A stretch of 64,000 nucleotides of DNA from Chloranthus sessilifolius (lineage: Eukaryota > Streptophyta > Magnoliopsida > Chloranthales > Chloranthaceae), in NCBI GenBank assembly GCA_021018995.1, contig CM037587.1, positions 18,167,366 through 18,231,365 of the forward strand. Reading direction: 5' to 3'. Below are positions 52,441 through 61,966 of the stretch, piece after piece. The translations under genes and the position numbers were made by a program. Each line of letters opens with the position of its first letter. Position 1 is the first letter of the stretch. The notes beneath the pieces were generated by a model that saw only the letters and a program-made list of their open reading frames with translations, had not been told where the DNA came from and made no database searches.

Positions 52441-55400
52441 GGAGTCCAGAGACAGTGATCAGTTTTACTCGTCTATATCAGAGAAGGAGCGGATGCTAGC
52501 GGTAGAGATCGGTGAGTCTTTCAAGGCTCGAACCAGTGTTGTTTTCGTGATATCAGGGTGTCGGTTAGAGAGGAGGTATTAGAGGATGACCAAATGGTGG
52601 TCAAGGAGGAGATACCTGAGATTGATTAGGGTGTGACTGAGGATGAGGGCGAGAGAGCTGAGGATGAGGCTGGGAGAGCTGAGGATGAGGAGTGTCAGGG
52701 TGAGGAGCGTCAGGCTCACACACACTTCCCGCTGGAGGAATTCTTCGCTCGAGGCTAGGTAGGTACCCGTGAGTAAGAGTTCCTTCACTTTTCTAGGCAT
52801 CAGGTTATGACATAGACTTATTAGGATCAACCCTTTTAATTTATGTCAAACCTACATCGATTATTGATTGTGTGCTCATTCATGCATCATGACTGCGTCT
52901 AGTGATAGGTCATATTTCTGTTTTATTGTTCTTATCATGTTTAGCATGCTTGTTATGAACTGTTATTGTGTGTCTTAATATACCTTATTTGCTTTAAGTA
53001 GATCTACCTATCTTTCGTCATAGGTATGTGTGTTAGTCTTATTATTTGTTTTGCTTCTTTTTTGTTCAGTAGGAGCCCTCGCAGCTAGCTATCATCTCGG
53101 CATGGACTGAGTCTCAGACTTGGTATCGTGCTTTGCCGGAGTTTCAACGGGCGTGGTTGGTGTCTTTCGGCTTTGGGCCGATCCTGGGGTTAGAGCCTTG
53201 GAGTTGGAGCCTTTCTAGGTCGATCGTGGTCAGATTGTGACGATTCTGGAGAGGTGGAGGGAGGAGCATCAGGTGCTTCTCTTTTCGGTTGGTATGTTGC
53301 TACCGACTCTAGAGGATTGGGTCCACATCACTGGTCTTTGTTTTGAGGGTGAGCCGACATGGGGTGGATGATGGGAGTTTATCTGGGAGTGTGTGAGGAG
53401 ATTTTAGGTGTACCTTATAGATCTAGTGGATCAGGGCCAAGTGTAATTCGGGTCACTTGGTTCTTTGACACATTCGTCAGTGGCTTCATCCCTCCGAGGT
53501 GTCATTCGGAGCTGTGGGTGTCTTTCGAGGTGCGTTGCGTGGTGATGGTGGGTCGGGAGCCCGTGGTGGAGTCGGGGTTGGCTGCGGATAGGGTGCTTCA
53601 AGCATTCTTGATGTATTTCCTTGGTGCGATACTCTTCTCTTCTTCGACTTCGGGATGCATCACTGGGCTGTTTTTAATGGTTATCGAGGACTTGGATCGA
53701 GTCCCTACTTATGCTTGGGGTGCGGCCACATTGGCGCATCTCTTTGAGCAGCTTTATCATCGGGAGCGAGGTGTCACGATGATCGGAGGTTTCCTTCCCT
53801 TCCTCCAGGTGAGTTTTAGTTAATTGGTGTCATAGTGTCTTTGGTTTTTTCTTCTCTTGGTCGTAGTAGCTATTCAACATTTCTCTCTTTTTTGCTTTCT
53901 AGTTTTGGGCATATGATTACTTTTCCTTTCTTCTTCCATGGGTCCCGACGGAGATTACGTTCACATTTCCGTGGATGCATGTGTGGAGGACAGCATTGGG
54001 TCGTTGTCGTTGGTCTTCGGATCTTTAGACCACACGAGGCCTTTTTGAGAATATGCACGCTGGGCAGGTAGGTGTTGTCTATATTGTCATTATATTCTCT
54101 CGTTTTGGTGCTTTTGTTTCTCAGGTTTCAACATTTATTGGCAAGTTTACCTATTGGGTTTACAGGTGATTTGGAGGCCCTATGCAGTTGGGGCGGATGC
54201 CGATGTGCCAGTGATTCAGTCTGGCCAGGCTTTCTTCGACATGGACATATGGGTCCATTTTTTTGAGAAGGTGGAGAGGATCCACCTATCTTGAGTGGTT
54301 CGGTAGCGAGGACTCACTCAAGGAGTCCCTCCAGAGATTTTCCATAGAGTGGCAAAGAGGATGATCGATCCACCTGGTCGAGACTTTACGAGCCGGATGG
54401 CGCTCCAGATGGCTAATTTTAGAGCTGGGGGGATCAGGGTGATAGGGGCACGTGATGAGGCAGATGTCCGAGAGTTTGTGAGATGGTTCAGGGCATTGGG
54501 TGGTGGGCGCCTCTTTACACATCTCTTTCATGGGAGTGGTTCTTTTGCGATCGACGGGCCTAAGTTGGAATCGGCATTGAGGGAGAGATTGGCTGCATTG
54601 AAGCAGGGCCATCTCACGGCAGGTGTACGAGGAGCATTGGATGCCCTTCGTAGGGCGATGGAGCAAACGGGGTGCGCTCCTCGTCCTGATGAGGAGATGT
54701 TATGCTCCCTCGCCTCCTCAGTTGCTCAGGCTAGGAGAGCGAAGGATGAGATGAGGGTTCAGCTAGCGGAGACTCGACGGCTCCTGGTAAGTTAGTTCAT
54801 TGGTCTAGTCGTTTATATGCTATGTTGACTCAATTTTCCAGTCATTTTGATATAGCCGTTGTGTCTCATTTTCTTTTGGCCAGTCTGAGAGGGAGGTTGA
54901 GGTCACCAGTCATGCGGCAATATACGAGTTGTTAAGCAGTCAGCAGCAGGCCGGCCGAGCGGTGGAGGCCAGTCTGCGATCTGAGATTAATTGATTGGTA
55001 AGTGTCTTCTTTGATTTATTAATTGTTAGTATTTTGTGGATTTTGATTAGTTCTAACGCATTTGTTGACATTTGTAGAGGGCAAAACTTTCTGCCGTGGG
55101 GCTTCTGCTCAAGCATTCGATCCGTCTTCAGTTGCCTCTTCCAATCGGGAGGATCCAGCGATGGCTCAGCTTCGGGCCTAGCTAGAGCACTAGGTGAGTT
55201 TCTTCAATCTTTTGACCCATCCGTATGATTGTAGTAGTTCGTTGGTGTTATTATTTCGCTTTTCTTAATAGTTTACTAACATCATATGGTATTTCAGCGT
55301 TAGGTCACCGAACATTTTCAGACGAGGGAGGCGACTGCTACCTCTCTATGCCCCGAGAGTCAGGTATAGTTTCTAGTTTGGTGTAATTCAGTTTAGGTTA

Positions 55401-55690
55401 TTTCATTTATTTTGTTCTAACATATCTTGTGTTGGCTTGTTTGGCTTTTGTGTAGGTTGTTCTAGACTCTGCTCCTGAGGCTCCCCCTCAAGGGTCTGCC
55501 CCTATTCCTTCTCAAGTATGTTTTAGTTTATGCATTTATAGTTTATTCGTCATTGTAGTATTATCTGACGTATTTTTTTGTTCTCGTTGTACCCGCTCAC
55601 GTTTGTTACTCCTTCCATGCCGCCTGCTGATCCAGTGACCGGTGCGACAGTTGAGCGCCATCTGGGGTAGAGGGTGGATCTGGTATGATT
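52441..55690 (+). pseudogene. Intron-bearing plant-mobile-domain gene carried antisense in element F
   Basis: Exon-like pieces with GT/AG borders: 1, 52,441-52,758 (MESRDSDQFYSSISEKERML; acidic repeats RAEDEAGRAEDEE); 2, 53,070-53,808 (QTWYRALPEFQRAWLVSFGF, LLFSVGMLLPTLEDWVHITG, FLMYFLGAILFSSSTSG, YAWGAATLAHLFEQLY, GFLPFLQ); 3, 53,903-54,067 (FWAYDYFSFLLPW); 4, 54,166-54,786 (VIWRPYAVGADADVPVIQSG, PPEIFHRVAKRMIDPPGRDF, coiled coil to RRLL); 5, 54,894-54,997; 6, 55,078-55,193; 7, 55,298-55,363; 8, 55,456-55,515; 9, about 55,590-55,682. Exons 2-3 carry the PMD signature. PMD proteins are known from host genes (MAIN/MAIL) and as transposon passengers. Single frameshifts (near 52,535 and 53,365) and stops (near 52,627, 53,211, 54,290) show decay. 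On the - strand this is F's spacer between integrase and PPT. Confidence 0.72.
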
Positions 55691-55909
55691 CTCTTTGACT
55701 TGGTGTGGTAACACAGGTTCGTTAGCAGGAGTTTTTCCTCCTCCCACCACCTTACAACGATATTTAGTAGTATGGGAACACCAGGGATGCCCTCGCAGTT
55801 TACTTATATATTTTTAGTAAAGTTACTAGAGATGTCCTCACGGCCTGCTTATGCTTTCCTGAGCTCATTGACTTATTCATTTATCGTAATGCTCTCACTT
55901 AATTTTTTT

Positions 55910-55912
<3 letters not shown>

Positions 55913-55953
<41 letters not shown>
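55913..55953. repeat. (AT)n microsatellite
   Basis: A run of about 20 AT units between the end of the antisense PMD gene and the end of element F integrase. The surrounding 55,690-56,260 is non-coding and likely the meeting point of the two opposed transcription units. Confidence 0.95.
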
Positions 55954-55957
<4 letters not shown>

Positions 55958-56260
55958 AAGCATCCTGCTAGTGCAAGAATAATGAGTTTTGATTGAACCT
56001 GACATGTTTATTTTTTTTTGCTCTAACGTCTCCTCCAATGGAGGGGGAAGGGAAATAAGGATCGGGTGTTATGCTTTTAAAAGAGGTTAGGTATGTCACT
56101 AGTCCTTTGATCAGATTGCCCGAATAAGAAAGGTCGGCGATAAATTGGAGGTCTTAAGGATATTCTGAGAATTGATGACGTACGACCAATGAATGGGGTC
56201 GTGACAACTACGGGGGTGATAAGTATAAGTATTTAACCATGGGATGTGATGATCATAGGG

Positions 56261-56655
56261 CTAAGGGTAATATTTTCTAAGGTACATGGCATTCCAAGGG
56301 CTAGGGAGTTCTTCCCCGTCTTGGTTCGCTAGTGTGTATGCATTCCCAGGGTATACGGCTGTTATAACGTAAGGGCCTTCCCAATTCAATTTCAGTTTTC
56401 CTTTTGGATGGGCGTGCTTGAAAAGCATGATTTTCTTCAAGACTAATTCTCTAATATTAAAGGTTCGTTCGAGGACTTTCTTATCATAAGCCCTGGCCAC
56501 TCTCCTCTGATATACCTGAGCGTGATCACCTGCCCTTAAACATGTTTCATTGAGCTACTCTAACTGCGCGAGTAGGGCAATTCTCCTCTCATCTAAGGAT
56601 AGCTCATCATCAAGTTAAATCCGTAAGGATGGTACTTATATCTCATATGGGAGGA
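56261..56655 (-). pseudogene. Element F integrase, C-terminal part
   Basis: The - strand continues the integrase from 63,346: LPYEI then VPSLRI, LDDELSLDERRIALLAQLE, YQRRVARAYDKKVLERTFNI, LVLKKIMLFKHAHPKGKLKL, NWEGPYVITAVYPGNAYTLA and PSPWNAMYLRKYYP at the stop. This is the normal C-terminal domain of a Tat integrase. A few in-frame stops occur near 56,555-56,620. Element E separates it from the core. Confidence 0.88.
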
Positions 56656-56660
56656 CTGCC

Positions 56661-58037
56661 TGATCGATTTTAAATGTAACCCTTGCAAGTGCACAAGATC
56701 TATTGCAGTATGGCAAGAACAAAGGTGTCGAACCCACAGGGAAATCTTGAATTTTAATTAATTCTTTCAGAGATTTAAAAACGTCCCCAAGGAAGTACCA
56801 AAGGGCAGATTCAATTTAACCAAAAATTTATCACTTTTTCTAAATGCAAGAAAAATAAATTAATCTAAATAACTAATTACCGATGAATCTAAGAACAATA
56901 TTTAAATAAGATCAAGAAATATGCTACCCCAGATTTGTACCCCCCTTTCATTAAAGAATCATTCACACCATCACCATCATTCATTCATAAAAATGATTTG
57001 AAATAAAGTATGATCATCAATCCGGCATACCCTATCTAAAAACAATGACTCAGCCTATCATTGCGGTATGAGTCATGTAAGAAGCATAGCGTATCTCGTG
57101 ATGTGTAGATCAAAACAATAAAAATATTAGACTATGGTATTAATCATAAATATGGGTACTTATCTGGGGATCGCATCTTTCCCGATCTACTGATTTAGCC
57201 GCTCATCTTTGGTGTATGATCTCCTTGTTCATTCAAAGCCATTCCTCTTTTTATTTCTTCCAAAAATCTTTGGTTACAATGCCTTTTCCTAAATACAATC
57301 TATGAATGTAAAAGAAAGACAGTGCAAATCCTAAGTACAATCTACCCAAATCAATCCCTAGAAGAAGGAGAAAAGAAGAACTTTTAAAAAGATGCTCAGA
57401 GGAGTCTAAAACCAAAAATAATAATGAATAAATAATCCTCTCAAAAAAAACTCTCTAAAAAATCTCTAATTATTTCCTAAAAAAACCATCTAATTCCTAT
57501 CTCTAATTCTTGCTCTAATTTCCTTTCTTTAATTCCCCCTTCCGAAGTGTTTGATCCGCTTTAAATAGAGCCGAAGTTTCCCAGCCACAAAGGTGTTCCA
57601 ACTCGAAAATTTAGGGTCGATTAATTGACCCAATAGGGTCGATGCATCGACCTCCCAGATTTTCGTGAATTCCCGCCGAACTTTACATCAGATACTGCTT
57701 CAGTATTTTGGCCATAACTTTCTGTCCCGAACTCGGATTGAGGCGATATTTAATCCGTTGGAAAGCTGATAGACAGATCTACAACATTTGTGTTTTAACA
57801 ATTTCATAATTCGGCCGTCTTGAATGTCTAAATTGAGCTACAAGTCGTACCAAGTTCTCGATGACCCAAAGTTGCAGTGTTTTGACATTATTTTCAGAAT
57901 TCTTGGGCTGTTTTCTGCACTTGGCTTGTATTTATTTGAAACACTTCAAATCTAATAATTCTTATCAGATAGCCTTCATCGGATAGCTAAATATAGGTAT
58001 CTAGGGGTGAAATATCATCATATTTCACTACTCATCA
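56661..58037 (-). repeat. Element E 3' LTR
   Basis: - strand start TGATGAGTAG at 58,037 and end AAAATCGATCA at 56,661. It contains near its start the perfect hairpin TGAAATAT-CATC-ATATTTCA (58,008-58,027), a TATTTAAAG box (57,559-57,568), and upstream of that two palindromes: GGGTCGATTAATTGACCC (57,614-57,631, one imperfect pair) and GGTCGATGCATCGACC (57,637-57,652, perfect). Confidence 0.93.
57559..57568 (-). promoter_or_regulatory. TATA-like box of element E 3' LTR
   Basis: CTATTTAAAG on the - strand, 46 bp downstream of a pair of TCGA-core palindromes. The 5' LTR has the same box at 62,862-62,871. A similar CCTATTTAAGG box lies in the D/F LTR at 45,753-45,763. Confidence 0.6.
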
Positions 58038-58052
58038 CACCCCCAAACCTAC
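58038..58052 (-). other. Polypurine tract of element E
   Basis: The - strand reads GTAGGTTTGGGGGTG immediately before the 3' LTR, nearly identical to the PPT of element B. Confidence 0.88.
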
Positions 58053-59780
58053 ACTTTGCTAGTCCTCGAGCAAAGCAAACTAAAGAAAATAAATGCCACT
58101 TTCGTAGGGAACACGATTGCACTTAGCGTGTGCAACAAGCCTTTAAACCCCTAGGTGATCCCTAGTGGAGGAGTTGTGTCTCCTGAGGGTTTACAGTAAA
58201 GTTACCCACAAACTTCAATAAAATTTTCAAACCATCGATAAAATTGAGTTTTGAAAACATGATTTTTTTATAACATATATATTATTCAAAAACAAAAGCA
58301 TCAATTATTTCAATATGTAAATCATCAATCTTAAATATTAATATCATATCAATCATACTAGTATCCATTCAAATTAATCTAATGCTCAAATTATTAGATA
58401 ACTCATCCATTCATGCCTAAACTTGAAGTGTGTGTATACCCAAACCAAGATTCATCCATCTCAGAACTAGTCCAAACGGAAAACCGTCGGGTCTGTTGTC
58501 TAGACTCAATCCTCACTTTAGGTATACTCTCGAAATAAAATCACTCCGATGATGGGTAAGCTTTCGCACATATGTGAGAGATCAATACAAAACAAGCAAA
58601 AAGGTCTCACATGATAACTGAAACACGATGTAATCAATGAACAAAATCAAATCTCATAAGAACAGATACTTGTATATCCTAAGTATGTCATATCAAGTGT
58701 CATAAGTATCATATATTTACTCTCCACAAGGCAGTTACCAATGCATGATCAGATCATGAAGGTCTTTTATAGGGTTGTAATGGGGCTCAGGAAAGGGTAA
58801 GAAAGAAAGGGAATTGAGATTCAAAATTTCTGAGAAATCGGAAAAGAAATAAACTTCTGATTTTTCTATTTCTCTTGTAGTTCTTTTCTAATCTCTCACT
58901 ATTTTGCTCAATATGTTTCTATTTTTCAACTTTCTTTTTCTTTTGAAGCACCTCATATTTTTCATTATTTTTCACAATTTTTTTTTTCTCCCCCCTTTTT
59001 CTTTTATATTTTTGCCATACACTCTCAGTAAACACCACAACTCAGTATCTCTCCACTTACTCTTTTTTCGTTTATTTTCATCTCTCGTTCATAATTTCTC
59101 AGAAATAAGAAGGGTAAACCTGAATTTTCAGAAATGGTGAAGGGTTAAAGGTTAACGTGGCTTATCAAAGAATGTATAAAGGTAAATTTTCCAATAGGCT
59201 CAAAGGGGTACTAGAAGGATAAATTTATATGAGGTGGGGCATTTAAGCACAAACGAGCCAAAGATGGCCTTCAATCATGTCCTTAAAAGATGGTAACCTT
59301 GTCTATTTGTCTTGAATAGATATACAGTACGTTCTAACACAATAATATGAATTTGATATCATGCAAAGTCACGAGTCAAAATAAAATATATGAGATTATG
59401 CAAGATAATTCGTATTCAAAGAAAACTCCGAGTTTATGTATTCACTCATCAACAACGGATATTTGGCTCTAAAGCTTCCTGGGTTTAGTCTCCACTAAGA
59501 ACCTAAGATTCACTGTTCAAAGCAAATCATTTCTAAATCTTAGCTTGGTATAAGTGTAAAAATTCTAAGCATGAATATCAAAATTACCCACAAAATATTA
59601 CATTAAGCTTCATTATCCTAGATACAAGCATTCAAAATCTGACATCGATATTCTAAAAATTAAATTCACATGCATCATCAACTAAAGTTTGAAAACTATC
59701 GAAAAATAATTCATATATGATGGTTCAAAATTTATTTTTTTATATGAAGAAAAATAAGAAAGTGACGCAAGATAGAGAAT
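58053..59780 (-). other. 3' non-coding region of element E
   Basis: No credible gene; the Phe-rich frame at 58,904-59,140 is a T-rich artefact. Blocks shared with element B include GCCACTTTCGTAGGGAACAC, CCTAGGTGATCCCTAG, GTGGAGGAG and AGGGTTGTAATGGGGCT, in the same order. Confidence 0.7.
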
Positions 59781-59782
59781 CA

Positions 59783-59847
59783 TACCCCCAAACCTAAAAA
59801 TGACAATGTCCTCATTGATTGAAATAAGTAGCACACCCCCAAACCTG
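59783..59847 (-). other. Two internal PPT-like sites in element E
   Basis: The - strand reads CAGGTTTGGGGGTGTG (59,832-59,847) and, 32 bp on, TTTTTAGGTTTGGGGGTA (59,783-59,800). The second is preceded by GAGGACATTGTC, a short palindromic word also present at the break of C' (37,030-37,040). They lie about 1.75 kb before the true PPT, as in element B. Confidence 0.65.
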
Positions 59848-60164
59848 TTGAAAAGTACCTCAACACAAAGATCAGGTGCAGAGAATATGTGCATAAAATT
59901 AGAACATGACCAAAAATTTATTGAAGGGAATATGGTTACACTATTTTAGGGTATTAAAAACAACCTAAACTAAAAAACTAATATGCTAGAAATAAACATA
60001 AAAAAAAAAAAAAAATAATAATAATAATAAAATAAAACCTAAATCCTAAACTAAATATGAATCCAACTCTGTTAATCATTGTTAGGTGGACCCATCCACC
60101 TAGGTTCACTTAAATTTATGTTCTTAGGCACAGGGAACAATTTCTCCCAAATATCAAGGGGAAA

Positions 60165-60491
60165 TTAATGAGACACCGCCGATTGTATGGATGGAGGCGG
60201 CGAGGCGAAAGTAGGAGATGGAGATGGGGGGGACGGTGACGGAACCACATCAATTATCTCGATATCAGTATCGATGCACAGTGTAGGAGATTTGGAACGT
60301 CTTACCTTCTTTCTAGATGGTTCTCCCCAGGAAGGAAGGATCATTGGATCGAGGTCGATGATTTCAACATTGCTAGGCGCAAAAGGTACCGTCTGATGAG
60401 AGCGGCGCTCCCGCTTTTTAGCAGTCTCCTCCATCCTTGATAACCGAGCTCTGGTAAGATAGAATCGGCGGGCTATGAGAAAGGTGTGCAA
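60165..60491 (-). CDS. Small basic, Pro-rich hypothetical protein of element E
   Basis: 108 codons from an ATG at 60,491; an internal ATG (MEETAKKRERRSHQ) at about 60,434 may be the real start. The protein has basic clusters (KKRERR, RKKVRRSKSP), two acidic-hydrophobic motifs (VEIIDLDP and IEIIDVVPSP) and a Pro/Ser tail. The EIID motifs resemble SUMO-interacting motifs (V/I-x-I-D with acidic neighbours), but this is inference. It is the only frame of note in the element. It may be the stump of the post-pol ORF seen in element B. Confidence 0.45.
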   Translation of the reverse strand: MHTFLIARRFYLTRARLSRMEETAKKRERRSHQTVPFAPSNVEIIDLDPMILPSWGEPSRKKVRRSKSPTLCIDTDIEIIDVVPSPSPPSPSPTFASPPPSIQSAVSH

Positions 60492-60554
60492 GAGTTAATG
60501 AAAAGTGAGCCTAAGGGTGAATATAAAATAAAGAAATTAAAATTCGAATTTAAA

Positions 60555-61156
60555 ATGATTTTTTTTTTTTTTTTTTTTTTTATAAATCCGAATTTCAAAA
60601 ATTAAAATTCAAAATTTAAAAAAAAATTTTTTTTTTTTTTTTTTTTTTTTTAAATCCGAATTTCAAAAATTAAAATTCAAAATTCAAAAAAATTTTAAAA
60701 ATTTATATTTATTTATTTTTTTTTTTTTTAATTTTTAAATCCGAATTTCAAAAATTAGAATTCAAAATTCAAATTTTTTTTTTTTTTAAAATCCGAATTT
60801 CAAAAATTAAATTTTAAACTTAATGGCAATCCTACAAAATCTTATCTAAAAGAGAAAAATAAGGGAAAAAAATAAAAGATTCCTAAATTTCCTAAGGAAA
60901 GTATCCTAAATTTATAAACTTCCTGAAAAATTAATAACTAATTTTAGAAAATCCTAGAATATCTTAAAGCGGAAAATAAGGAAAAAGAATCCTACTAAAA
61001 TAAGAAGTCCTAAAAACCTAAACTTCCTAAAAGAGTCCTACACAAACTTACCTAAAAGAGAAAAATAAGGGAAAGAAGATTTTGTAAAGCAGAAATCCAA
61101 ATATTAATTTTTTTTTTTTTTTTTAAATCCGAATTTCAAAAATTAAAATTCAAAAT

Positions 61157-61192
<36 letters not shown>

Positions 61193-61860
61193 TCGAATTT
61201 CAAAAATTAAAATTAAAATTAGAAATTAAAATTTTAAATCTAGTGGCAATCCTAAGAATCTTATCTAAAAGAGAAAAATAAGGGAAAAAATAAAAGATTC
61301 CTAAATTTCCTAAGGAAGGTATCCTAGATTTATAAACTTCCTAAAAAAAAATTAATAACTAATTTTAGAAAATCCTAAAATATCTAATAGAGGAAAATAA
61401 GGAAAAAGAATCCTACTAAAATAAGAAATCCTAAAAACCTAAACTTCCTAAGAGAGTCCTACACAAACTAAAATAAGAAGTCTAAAAATTTCAACCTACT
61501 AAAAGACTCCTACAAAATCTAAAATAAAAAGCCTAAAAATCTCAACTTCCTAAAAATCCTAAATTTATAAACTTCCAAAAAAAATTAATAACTAATTTTA
61601 GAAAATCCTAGAATATCTAAAAGAGGAAAATAAGAAAAAAGAATCCTACTAAAATAAGAAGTCCTAAAAACCTAAACTTCCTAAAAGAGTCCTACACAAA
61701 CTAAAATAAGAAGTCTAAAAATTTCAACTTCCTAAAAGACTCCTACAAAATCTAAAATAAAAAGCCTAAAAATCTCAACTTCCTAAAAGACTCTTAAAAA
61801 AATTATTTACCTAAGAGAGAAAAATAACGGAAAGAAGAATTTGCAAAGCAAAAATCCAAA
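60555..61860. repeat. AT-rich repeat block in element E
   Basis: Two repeat vocabularies alternate. AAATCCGAATTTCAAAAATT, followed by long T or A runs, occurs six times (near 60,585, 60,650, 60,738, 60,790, 61,124 and, with one change, 61,190). CTAAAATAAGAAGTC followed by CTAAAAACCTAAACTTCC recurs several times between 60,990 and 61,790. No coding content. Poly-T runs of up to about 24 are present. Confidence 0.85.
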
Positions 61861-61940
61861 AATTGATTTTTATTTATTTATTATTATTTTTTTAATCAAA
61901 ACACAAAAATCCCTAACCGAATTAACCAAAATTTCGCCGA

Positions 61941-61960
61941 TCTCCCCGGCAATGGCGCCA
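61941..61960 (-). other. Primer binding site of element E (tRNA-Asp type)
   Basis: The - strand reads TGGCGCCATTGCCGGGGAGA, six bases (AGTTTT) from the end of the 5' LTR, with the same spacing as in element B. Confidence 0.88.
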
Positions 61961-61966
61961 AAAACT

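Noticed and set aside
58904..59140. Phe-rich 78-codon frame resembling membrane segments
   Set aside because: Produced by T-rich 3' non-coding sequence; the same block in element B does not keep the frame.
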